From: Chitiniphilus purpureus
Lineage (GTDB): Bacteria > Pseudomonadota > Gammaproteobacteria > Burkholderiales > Chitinibacteraceae
Assembly: GCF_025642115.1 (NCBI RefSeq)
Contig: NZ_CP106753.1
Coordinates: 1,387,501 to 1,451,500, forward strand
Length of the DNA: 64,000 nucleotides
Direction: 5' to 3'
In this document: in pieces, positions 35,190 through 42,438 of the stretch
Layout: every line of letters begins with the position of its first letter
Numbering within the stretch: the first letter of the stretch is position 1
Notes under the pieces: model-generated
Seen by the model: only the letters and a program-made list of their open reading frames with translations
Told to the model about the DNA's origin: nothing
Databases searched by the model: none
Made by a program: the position numbers and the translations under genes

Positions 35190-36749
35190 TCAGTACAGGT
35201 ACTTGTTAAGAAGGTTTTGGTCAGCCAATAAGGCCGCATTTTCTAAATTGGTAGAGTTTGGTCCGCAAGACGGATAGGCCTTCACGGTTTGGGGAATTGC
35301 CGCTCCTAGGTGAACTCCGACTAGCTTCCAGTCCTTGCCAAAATTAGCAAAGACGGGCGCCCCGCTGGTGCCCGGATAGGTGAGGCAGTAATGCGTAAAA
35401 CAAGAAGTGCCTGGGTTGTAGTTCACGATATAGCACCCCGCAGGCTTAGACGTTCCAATACTACCCTTGAACTTGGGGGAGACGATTTCCGCGCCACTCA
35501 CCCGTGTAAATACCGTTAGTTGTGTTGGTAAGGCCTCCCCCTTTTTTTCCACCCATGACACCAGCTCCTTGGCACTAGCTAATTTTACGGGCTCTGGATT
35601 GAAGTCCACAGGTGCAATACGCATTACGAGCAGCTCTTCTTTCATCGGCATATTTACGGACAAGCCTTCTTTATCCGTCTTAGCTGCGCAAACCTGTTGT
35701 CGCGTATCTGAAGACCCCAGCGGCCTGAACGTAACCTTTCCAGCCTTATAGGCGTTAATTAGCGAAGGTCGCCCCTGCCAACAATGGCGAGCAGTAAGGA
35801 TATGTTCTTTAGAGATAAGATAAGCTTCGCAGATGTGCTCCTCTCCGAATTCTAGAAAGCCTAACCGGCGAGGGGCGTCCATGGCCGAGTAAGCCCCTTC
35901 CGGAGCCGCCGGGGTGAAGCAAGTATTCAGCACTGCGTTCAAGTGCGTGTGATAATTCGAGAAATTTGTGGCCAGCTGTGGTTGTTCTGCCTTAAACGCA
36001 TCGGGGTCCTTAAGGTACTTTCGCCACAAGACTTCAAACCAGTCCTCCGAGAAGGCTGCTTCTCTTTGAAGTAATGGAATCTTTCCAAGCAATTGGTCGT
36101 TGCATGCGTCTGAAGCCGCGCTGTGGTATCCCAGTTTCTTCAAAATACCTAGCGTCATGTCATTCCACTTCATTTCGCTTTTGTACTTAAACCTAATTAT
36201 TTTCTCCAGACCGGATAGTTGCGCCGCCTGAGGTTGCGTCATCTGGTTGTTGCCATTGCCCCCTGAACGAAGCTTGGCTGCCGCCTCGAAATCTTCCTCC
36301 TTAAGGCTCAGAGGTCCATAATTAACGAGAGGGTCCGTGGTTTTTGGGCGGAGAGGCTGTTTTTTGGGGTCATAGGACTGCTCAATCATGTCCTGAATGT
36401 TGGGGTATTTCGCGCGCAGTTCAGCCTCGGCTGAGGTGCGCTGTACCCCAGGCAGCGGGAATTCTCCAAATGGCTTTGCAAATTCTAATTTCTTCGGTAA
36501 CGCCAACTTATTTAAAGCTGGAGAGTTCTCGTACAGATTTACGACTTCAAGCGCAGCAGGCGTGCTCGCTATTAGATATGTGCGAGCTGCGTTTAAAGCC
36601 GCTTGCCGGGGCGCTGTTGTCTGCTGGGTGGTAAATGTGATTTCTTCGGCGCGCGGAGAGCCGTCGCACGGAACAGGTGTTGGGGCGCTCTGAACGGCAC
36701 CGGCGACGGTGACAAGTATTAGAACTGAATTATGACTCAAAGCTGACAT
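35190..36749 (-). CDS. Secreted trypsin-like serine protease
   Basis: A 519-aa exported protein (signal peptide about 1-21, ILVTVAGAVQSA). The first 290 residues are a helical domain without recognised family. The C-terminal 210 are a chymotrypsin/V8-like protease: catalytic histidine in HILTARHCWQ, nucleophile in YPGTSGAPVFANFG, and a late LVGVHLGAAI strand. The aspartate of the triad is not obvious; the expected DxALL position reads KEELLVMRI, so glutamate or another aspartate may serve. It is the first gene of a two-gene operon, downstream of XRE copy 2. The target is unknown. Confidence 0.75.
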   Translation of the reverse strand: MSALSHNSVLILVTVAGAVQSAPTPVPCDGSPRAEEITFTTQQTTAPRQAALNAARTYLIASTPAALEVVNLYENSPALNKLALPKKLEFAKPFGEFPLPGVQRTSAEAELRAKYPNIQDMIEQSYDPKKQPLRPKTTDPLVNYGPLSLKEEDFEAAAKLRSGGNGNNQMTQPQAAQLSGLEKIIRFKYKSEMKWNDMTLGILKKLGYHSAASDACNDQLLGKIPLLQREAAFSEDWFEVLWRKYLKDPDAFKAEQPQLATNFSNYHTHLNAVLNTCFTPAAPEGAYSAMDAPRRLGFLEFGEEHICEAYLISKEHILTARHCWQGRPSLINAYKAGKVTFRPLGSSDTRQQVCAAKTDKEGLSVNMPMKEELLVMRIAPVDFNPEPVKLASAKELVSWVEKKGEALPTQLTVFTRVSGAEIVSPKFKGSIGTSKPAGCYIVNYNPGTSCFTHYCLTYPGTSGAPVFANFGKDWKLVGVHLGAAIPQTVKAYPSCGPNSTNLENAALLADQNLLNKYLY

Positions 36750-37048
36750 ATAACATCGCCTCGCATTTCTACATGACGTGTTTTGTCTTTCTCTGTCTTT
36801 TTGATTTGGAAGGCAAATATTTTGTTATGCCGCCGACATACGGCGGTACCTTGACCGCCCAGCTCACCAACGTTCAAGCAACACCGCAATGATTTGTGGC
36901 GGATGCCACAGTGGACTCGGCTTCTCGGTGGAGTTTTGAGTAACAGACGGGGAAGAGGCCCATGTTTCGTCGGAGACACCTGCCAAGCGTTGAGAAAAAT
37001 GCGGTGAAAAAGTGCGGGAAAGCTCCTGGTAAATCGCTTCGCCACAAT

Positions 37049-37411
37049 TCATTCAGTCTTTCGAAACCTTCGGGCCTCTGCAGAGGCTTGTGCACGTGCT
37101 TGGCCCAGCTGGACCGCTTTGTGCACGTCCATCTCGATGGCTCCCACGTCGCGCTCGGGCGACGCCAAGTTCAGCAGTTCACCATCTCGCTGAATGAGCC
37201 AAAGGGCCGTCGCTACAATTCCAATACCCACCGACGGGTCACCGGCCTCAAGACGCTGCAGCGTCGGAACGGAGACGCCCATGCGCTGGGCCCAGGTTTT
37301 GAGAGATTCCTTCCGGCGTAGGCGGGCGACAGCCAAGTGCGCACCAAGCTGCTCAAGGGCGGCAGCAGTGGAAGGAGGTAGTTGCTGGAGGGCGACAGAA
37401 GTCTTCGGCAT
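37049..37411 (-). CDS. XRE-family regulator, copy 2
   Basis: A 120-aa near-duplicate of the gene at 33082-33417, with nine extra residues after MPKTSVALQQL and small changes (GELLNLASPERDVGAIEMDV versus copy 1). The helix-turn-helix is identical. It again lies about 80 bp inside a right-end sequence (R2). The next gene on its strand, 300 bp away, is the secreted protease operon; that 300-bp gap shows no gene. Paired conservation suggests both copies came with their own right ends. Confidence 0.8.
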   Translation of the reverse strand: MPKTSVALQQLPPSTAAALEQLGAHLAVARLRRKESLKTWAQRMGVSVPTLQRLEAGDPSVGIGIVATALWLIQRDGELLNLASPERDVGAIEMDVHKAVQLGQARAQASAEARRFRKTE

Positions 37412-37458
37412 CTACATTGAATATGACGCCATGACCATCTCTGTGAACCTCTATGTTG
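37068..37458. repeat. Long direct repeat, copy 2
   Basis: Partner of 33107-33464. Being direct and about 3.96 kb apart, the two copies could recombine and delete the secreted protease operon between them. Confidence 0.9.
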
Positions 37459-37490
37459 TTTTTACCCGCCCCCTCGGTCTTGTGGCGGGG

Positions 37491-37654
37491 GAGTTCTCAA
37501 CTATTTGGTGTTCGAGTTTCAGACTTTAATGTGCGTCTTACAGCTCACCTGTAGTTGCGAGTTCTCAACTATTTGGAAGTAGCCGTTTTGCCAGTCGACC
37601 GGGTTTCGCGGCTTTGCGGGGAATTTCAGTTCACGACTTTAATGTAATTGCCCA
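37491..37654 (+). repeat. Internal right-end sequence R2
   Basis: Four repeat-like sites: GAGTTCTCAACTATTTGG (37491 and again, identical, at 37559), GAGTTTCAGACTTTAATGTG (37514) and the terminal block TTTCAGTTCACGACTTTAAT (37624). TTCGCGGCTTTG lies at 37605-37616. Its last 20 bases read inward are TGGGCAATTACATTAAAGTC, matching the active ends. The terminal block is identical to that of the true right end over TTTCAGTTCACGACTTTAAT and onward to GTAA. I take these as TnsB-binding sites of an older right end. Confidence 0.85.
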
Positions 37655-38108
37655 CATGGCTCATCGCAAAGCGAACGCACTTCCTCCCGCCATCGAAAGT
37701 TCTTCCGTCTGGTACGAACAGGATTCGAGGCTCCCCAGTCACCAGGAAGGAAACGTCACGGCTCTCCGTGCCGTCGGTCCAGACAGCATGCCGAATACCT
37801 TCGATGTAAATGCCCGGTTTACACGCGATGCGGTAGCCACAGCATATCCGTCCGCCCTTGGTCTCCATAAACGTCAGTACGTTTCGGCTGCAGCAATCCA
37901 GCCTGCTCCAAGGTTCAGGCTGGCAGCAGAGATAGACCGGCTGGTCATGACTTAGCAGGCTGCAGAACTGCAGCACGTCGGGCGTGAGCTCTGCAGGGGT
38001 AGAAAGATGGGCAAAAAGCTCCCGGCAGTGCTCCAGGAGGGATAGCAACTCTTGAGGCCTCACGGATAAATCTCCGAGATGCGAGCGGCCCCGTTGTCGC
38101 TCAGCCAT
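37626..38108 (-). CDS. Unknown cysteine-rich protein ending inside right end R2
   Basis: About 160 aa from the ATG at 38108 (MAERQRGRSHLGDL); the frame also extends to 38180. It contains clustered cysteines (YLCCQPEPWSRLDCCSRNV, ICCGYRIAC) and a C-terminal beta-like part (VSFLVTGEPRILFVPDGRTF). The last codons, YIKVVN-stop, are encoded by the transposon end itself; the disrupted comEC N-terminus ends in the same residues for the same reason. It may thus be a gene cut by the element or one that evolved to use its stop. No family recognised. Confidence 0.5.
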   Translation of the reverse strand: MAERQRGRSHLGDLSVRPQELLSLLEHCRELFAHLSTPAELTPDVLQFCSLLSHDQPVYLCCQPEPWSRLDCCSRNVLTFMETKGGRICCGYRIACKPGIYIEGIRHAVWTDGTESRDVSFLVTGEPRILFVPDGRTFDGGRKCVRFAMSHVGNYIKVVN

Positions 38109-38602
38109 GTGCGCCACAGGCAAGGCGCACAGCACGTAGAAGAAGCTGCTGAGCGCCCCCCGCGCCCGCTGTCCGCTCACCAGGTTGTGCGGCTAGCGCA
38201 GCGCAACCAGAGCTAAAAACTAGCCTACGCGGTTTCGTTCTAGCCGCAATGTGTTCTGGAATCCGGGGTGACGAGCGGATTGGTGATAGTACTCGACTCA
38301 AGGTGCAGGCTGGGGCCTACGGGGGCCTAGGCCCAGAAAGACCAACGGCCGCATGAAGCGACCGTCGTGTGCGTGGTCCTCTGTCTACATGTCTGCAGGC
38401 TAGCGTGGTGCCACATTTGTTGCTACACTGGGGGCGTCGAGTTACTGCAATCGAACAGGAGTTGAGGGCTTCTCTAGCATTGGCCTTCAGACTCATTGGC
38501 AGCAGGTATGCTAGTGTCCCTGCGGTAGTGGCAGCACAAAAGACTCGTGCTGGTCTCTGAACCACCCGGCTTGCTGGGTAAGCTAAAGAGGCGTTACGAC
38601 TA
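38109..38602. other. Non-coding stretch with one repeat
   Basis: About 490 bp without a supported gene. It holds repeat copy A (38332-38400), shared with 39302-39369. Short frames here have no ribosome site or recognisable product. Confidence 0.6.
38332..38400. repeat. 70-bp repeat, copy A
   Basis: Shares about 70 bases with 39302-39369, including CCAGAAAGACCAACGGCCGC and the hairpin ACGGCCGC-atgaa-GCGACCGT. The two copies flank the gene at 38603-39142, so they may mark the ends of a small inserted unit or be duplicated terminators. Confidence 0.75.
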
Positions 38603-39142
38603 TCATGAACTCGACACTTTGAAGGCCCCAATCTTGGGGCCTTTTGCTTGCCCTACGTAAGCCGTAACTATCGAGTAAAATGGTCCGTTTTCGCCGTCTT
38701 TGCGAAATTCCACGATTAGCAGCCCATATCTCCCGCGTAGAATAGTCGGACGATGTTCGCCCCGAGGGTCGTCGAACTCGCAATGAATATCAGCGGGGCC
38801 TCCTAAAATAGAGCCCACCCAAGGCAGCACCTTGCTTTCAGCATCGGCAATTTCTGTTAAGTGAGGAAAGCGTTCAGCCCAGATGTGAATCAAGCCGAAA
38901 CCTTTGTGCCGACTTTTGTGCTCGCCATGCCGAAGATAGATATTTCCTTGGGGAAAATCATGCTTCTGAATAGCTGGAAAGACGCCAAAAATGGGGGTTT
39001 GTGTTTTCGGATTGGTTATGAAATTGTTGCGATTTGGCTGTTTTTGTAGATAGAAAGCCTGCATCAAACGCTGCTTGAATGGAGAGGGGACTAAGTATAC
39101 TTTTTCAACGGTCCCTTTCACAACGGAAAGGTTCGTTCGCAT
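38603..39142 (-). CDS. Possible BECR-fold RNase toxin, unknown
   Basis: A 179-aa protein with no signal peptide. The C-terminal half (GLIHIWAERFPHLTEIADAE, GSILGGPADIHCEFDD, RYGLLIVEFRKDG, FYSIVTAYVGQAKGPK) has the I-H ... W, strand-rich layout of barnase/EndoU/colicin/RelE-like nucleases carried by phages and mobile elements. This is a fold impression, not a motif match. The N-terminal 60 residues are basic. A GC-rich hairpin (38622-38643) with a T run lies in its last codons and could end transcripts. No antitoxin gene is evident beside it. Confidence 0.45.
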   Translation of the reverse strand: MRTNLSVVKGTVEKVYLVPSPFKQRLMQAFYLQKQPNRNNFITNPKTQTPIFGVFPAIQKHDFPQGNIYLRHGEHKSRHKGFGLIHIWAERFPHLTEIADAESKVLPWVGSILGGPADIHCEFDDPRGEHRPTILRGRYGLLIVEFRKDGENGPFYSIVTAYVGQAKGPKIGAFKVSSS

Positions 39143-39560
39143 TATCCGGCAGAAGTTCGACTTCGCCTCTAAAGCACGGTACCAAGTTGCTGCAGGAAAA
39201 GAACAATGAGCTGACGCTTCTTTGAATAGAACCTCAAGCTCGCGTAAAGCCCCCCCCTGCTGCTTGGCTCAAAGTCACACACTAGACCACGGCGTCGAAT
39301 GCCAGAAAGACCAACGGCCGCATGAAGCGGCCGTCGTGTGCGGGATTCTCTACCTGCATTTCTGCAGACTTCCCACTCCAGGTGGGACCCGGTTTCCCGG
39401 GCGGCGCTACGTTTTTCGCACCCGCTCGTACGTAGTTTTTCAGTCTAGATACTGCCACAGGCTAGCGCCGGAGCCTAGAGAAGGGGCGGCGACATTTGGG
39501 TTGTGATTCATGCTCTAACTGTCGAGCCTGGGACCATGAGTTTCCGAGGTTTTGTTGCCC
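39143..39560. other. Non-coding approach to the right end
   Basis: About 420 bp without a supported gene. It includes repeat copy B (39302-39369), a perfect ACGGCCGC-atgaa-GCGGCCGT hairpin inside it, and otherwise nothing recognised. Confidence 0.6.
39302..39369. repeat. 70-bp repeat, copy B
   Basis: Partner of 38332-38400. Here the inner hairpin is perfect (8-bp stem, 5-nt loop). Confidence 0.75.
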
Positions 39561-39701
39561 CAGTTTCAAACTTTAATGTGAGATTTTTCGCCGAAGAGCG
39601 GCCCCGGGTTGCCGACTATTTGTAATCTGCACTTCTGCTGACCGACCAGTTTTCGCGGCTTTGAGCCTGATTTCAGTTCACGACTTTAATGTAACCGTTC
39701 A
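39561..39701 (+). repeat. Active right end R1 with TnsB-type repeats
   Basis: Sites: GTTTCAAACTTTAATGTG (39563), GGTTGCCGACTATTTGTA (39607), TTCGCGGCTTTG (39652-39663) and the terminal TTTCAGTTCACGACTTTAAT block (39671). The outer 20 bp (39682-39701) are the inverted repeat of 17884-17903. A consensus near GTTNNCRACTWTWNTG emerges across R1-R3. The outer base pair is followed directly by GTGC and comEC codons. Confidence 0.85.
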
Positions 39702-39705
39702 GTGC
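39702..39705. repeat. Target-site duplication, right copy (GTGC)
   Basis: Second copy of the GTGC at 17880-17883, directly outside the right terminal repeat. Confidence 0.75.
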
Positions 39706-40365
39706 GATCCCGCTTTGCTCGCCCACGGTCAGGGCGACGATCACACCGGCCTGTGGTGCCGGGCCCAGCGCGTGACGGATCCGTTCAGCCAGCAGGGCGC
39801 GCAGTCGGTCGATGGCCGCGGCGGGTGCATGGCCTGGTAGCCGCGTACCGGCCCGCACGGTGGCGGTCGCGCCGATGTCTTGCTGCAGCATCCACGCTTC
39901 CAGGTCAGGGCCACCCGGGTTGACCGCGCCGTGCACCCGCTTGAGCCGCAACGACAACTGCCAGCGCTGCCCAGGCGCCAGTGGCGGCGGTTTGCCATAC
40001 CAGCTCACCTGGATACGGCGCGGCAAGGCGGGGCTGTCGGTGGCGAATGTGAAGCGCCAACCGTGGGCACTTGCTTGCGGTAGTCCGACGATATGGCCTG
40101 GGACGGTGATGACCTTTCCTTCCAGCGCAGCCGGCAGCTGCCCGGCGAGCCTTGCACCCGCCTGCATGCCGGCCCAGCCCAAACCCAGGCAGATTGCCAC
40201 AAGGGTGAGCCAGAAGGTGCGGCGGCGCGGGTCACGCCAGCCCAGCACCGCGCCTGTCAGCGCTGCAAGCCCCGCGGGCCAGACAGGAGGCAACGCGGTC
40301 TGCAGCTGCAACAGGCATACGCCGGCGACAAAGGCGAGGAGTGGGGCGAGATAGCGCACAATCAT
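39702..40365 (-). pseudogene. comEC: comEC, N-terminal fragment
   Basis: Codons 1-221 of the DNA-uptake channel. It includes N-terminal membrane helices (YLAPLLAFVAGVCLLQL) and the DUF4131/OB-type periplasmic domain (about 65-190), and ends ALTVGEQSGIA at the insertion point. ALTVGEQ is the conserved start of the competence domain, which continues at 17883. In the present state the frame runs on into the transposon end and stops after NGYIKVVN. DNA uptake by transformation should be lost. Confidence 0.95.
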
Positions 40366-40427
40366 GACAAAAGCATAGACGGCATGCCGCTCGCTTGCGG
40401 CACTGCGAGCCGGTAAACTGCGAGGCC

Positions 40428-41606
40428 ATGATTGCGACCACCGATGCCGATCTCATCATCGTCGGCGGCGGCCTTGTCGGTGCGGCGTTGGCCGCCGCGC
40501 TGGCCGACACGCCGCTGTCGATCCTGCTGCTGGAGGACCAGCCTGCCGTGTTCGACCCCCCGGCGGACGACTGGGATGCGCGCATCTATGCCATCAGCCG
40601 TGCCAGTCAGCGCCTGCTGGCGCGGATCGGTGCCTGGCAGCGGCTGGACCCGCAGCGGGTGCAGCCGGTGGCCAGCATGCGCATCTTCGGCGACGACGGC
40701 CGTTCCCAGCTGGCGTTCTCGGCGCTGGAAGCCGGGGTGGACGAGCTGGCCGTCATCGTGGAAAACCGGGAGCTGCTGCGTGCACTGTGGGCGCGACTGG
40801 CCCTGGCATCCAACGTGACGGTACTGGCGCCGGCCAAGCCGGACAGGCTGGCCATCGACGCGCATGCCGCCCGCCTGACACTCGTCGATGGCCGCGAGCT
40901 GACCGCGCGGCTGGTGGTGGGGGCCGATGGCGCGCGCTCCTGGGTGCGCGGTGCATGCGCGATCGCCGTGGCGCAGCATGCCTATGAGCAGTTCGGCGTG
41001 GTGGCCAATTTCGAATGTGCGCAGCCGCATCGCGGCACTGCGCACCAATGGTTTTTCGACGACGGCGTGCTCGCCTGGCTGCCCTTGCCCGGGCAGCGCC
41101 TCTCGATGGTCTGGTCGTGCGATGCCGCGCGGCAGCGCGAGCTGCTGGCGATGGCGCCGTCGGCGCTGGCCGAGACGGTGGCGGCAGCCGGTGGTCGGCG
41201 ACTGGGCGACTTGCGTCAGACCGGCAAGACTGCGGCCTTCCCGCTGCAGTTGAATCACGTGGCCCACATGGTGCAGGCACGCATCGCGCTGGTCGGCGAT
41301 GCCGCGCATACCGTGCATCCGCTGGCTGGCCAAGGCGTGAACCTGGGCTTTGGCGACGTGGCGGAACTCGCCGGTATCCTGGGTGCCGAAGCGCCGCAGC
41401 GGTGCGGCGACTATCTGGTGCTGCGCCGGTACGAGCGGGCGCGGCGCGAGCCGGTGCAGCTGATGCAATCAGTGTGCGACGGCCTGCAAAAGCTGTTTAA
41501 CAACCGCAATCCTCTGCTCAAGACCTTGCGCAACCTCGGCCTGGGGCTGACCGACCAACAAGCATGGCTCAAACACCAACTGATCCGCCATGCGATGGAT
41601 GCCTGA
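40428..41606 (+). CDS. UbiH/UbiF/VisC-family FAD monooxygenase
   Basis: Flavin hydroxylase of ubiquinone synthesis, 392 aa. FAD motifs are visible: LIIVGGGLVGAALAAALA (dinucleotide fold, residues about 8-25), the family signature DARIYAISRAS, the second FAD motif VVGADGARSWVRG, and LVGDAAHTVHPLAGQGVNLG. It adds a hydroxyl group to the quinone ring at one of C5, C6 or C1; which one cannot be told from sequence alone. The ATG at 40428 was chosen over a TTG at 40395. It diverges from comEC and is followed by the DsbC-like gene 17 bases on. Confidence 0.88.
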   Translation: MIATTDADLIIVGGGLVGAALAAALADTPLSILLLEDQPAVFDPPADDWDARIYAISRASQRLLARIGAWQRLDPQRVQPVASMRIFGDDGRSQLAFSALEAGVDELAVIVENRELLRALWARLALASNVTVLAPAKPDRLAIDAHAARLTLVDGRELTARLVVGADGARSWVRGACAIAVAQHAYEQFGVVANFECAQPHRGTAHQWFFDDGVLAWLPLPGQRLSMVWSCDAARQRELLAMAPSALAETVAAAGGRRLGDLRQTGKTAAFPLQLNHVAHMVQARIALVGDAAHTVHPLAGQGVNLGFGDVAELAGILGAEAPQRCGDYLVLRRYERARREPVQLMQSVCDGLQKLFNNRNPLLKTLRNLGLGLTDQQAWLKHQLIRHAMDA

Positions 41607-41623
41607 ACTCAAGGAACAACAAT

Positions 41624-42391
41624 ATGCTGCAAGCACCTTCCCGTCTGATCCGCACCGCGATTGCCACCGGCATGATCGCATTGACCGCCTGCTCGGCCTC
41701 GGCGGGCCCGGCCAAGGAACCCAAGGCCGCGCAGGCGCTGCGTGCCAAGCTGGAAAAATCGCTGGACGGTCGCACCATCACCAGCGTCAGCGCCACACCA
41801 TTGCAGGGCATCTATGAAGTGGTGCTGGGCGGCCGGCAGATCGTCTACACCGATGCCAAGGGGGACTACGTGCTGGTCGGCGATCTGGTCGATGTCGTCA
41901 ACAAGAAGAGCCTGACCGAGGCGCGCGTTGCCGAGTTGATGAGCACCGACTTCTCCAAGCTGCCGTTGGACAAGGCGGTCAAGGAAGTGCGCGGCGACGG
42001 CAGCCGCAAGCTCGCGGTGTTCTCGGACCCGGACTGCCCGTTCTGCAAGCGGCTGGAGCGCGAGAGCCTCGCCGGCGTGGACAACGTGACCATCTATACC
42101 TTCCTGTTCCCGCTCTCCATCCATCCGGATGCCGGGCGCAAGTCGGCCTTGATCTGGTGTGCCGAGGACCGCGCCGCGGCCTGGAAGAACTGGGTGCTCA
42201 ACGAGAAGCTGCCGGAAAACGGCAGCACCGACTGCGCCAACCCGATCCAGGACAATCTGGCGCTGGGCGAGCAGCTGGGCATCACCGGCACGCCTGCGCT
42301 GATCTTCGCCAACGGCCGTATCGTCTCGGGTGCGATCCCGAAGGCGCAGCTGGAGGAACTCCTGACGCTGTCCGGGAGCAAGAAGCAATAA
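41624..42391 (+). CDS. dsbC: DsbC-like disulfide isomerase, likely lipoprotein
   Basis: Periplasmic thiol-disulfide isomerase, 255 aa. The signal has a lipobox-like LTAC (residues about 18-21), so membrane anchoring is likely, as in Neisseria. An N-terminal dimerisation domain (about 35-110, GRTITSVSATPLQGIYEVVL) precedes the thioredoxin fold with FSDPDCPFCKRLE and the cis-proline loop ITGTPALIFANG. AAGGA precedes the ATG. A strong terminator follows. Confidence 0.92.
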   Translation: MLQAPSRLIRTAIATGMIALTACSASAGPAKEPKAAQALRAKLEKSLDGRTITSVSATPLQGIYEVVLGGRQIVYTDAKGDYVLVGDLVDVVNKKSLTEARVAELMSTDFSKLPLDKAVKEVRGDGSRKLAVFSDPDCPFCKRLERESLAGVDNVTIYTFLFPLSIHPDAGRKSALIWCAEDRAAAWKNWVLNEKLPENGSTDCANPIQDNLALGEQLGITGTPALIFANGRIVSGAIPKAQLEELLTLSGSKKQ

Positions 42392-42408
42392 GCGGTACGG
42401 CACCTGCT

Positions 42409-42438
42409 GAAAAAACGCGGCCTCGGCCGCGTTTTTTC
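42409..42438. terminator. Bidirectional terminator after dsbC
   Basis: GAAAAAACGCGGCC / GGCCGCGTTTTTTC, a 14-bp inverted repeat with a 2-nt loop, flanked by A and T runs. It serves dsbC and the convergent rquA, whose stop it overlaps. Confidence 0.92.

Larger units (their letters stand above)
17884..39701. mobile_element. Tn7-like transposon inserted in comEC
   Basis: A 21,818-bp element bounded by 20-bp imperfect inverted repeats and GTGC duplications, with tnsA, tnsB, tnsC and a short tniQ reading inward from the left end. Cargo fills the rest. GC content and codon use are visibly lower than in the flanks, most strongly at about 25-37 kb. No tnsE, recombinase or CRISPR array is seen. The insertion lies after codon 221 of comEC. 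Two more copies of the right-end sequence lie inside (33532-33671 and 37491-37654), so the present element looks like the product of several events. Confidence 0.95.

Noticed and set aside
33082..37411. HipBA toxin-antitoxin systems
   Set aside because: The XRE proteins resemble HipB relatives, but no HipA-like kinase lies beside either copy.
38369..38560. Small plus-strand frame in the cargo
   Set aside because: No ribosome site and no recognisable product; it overlaps repeat copy A.
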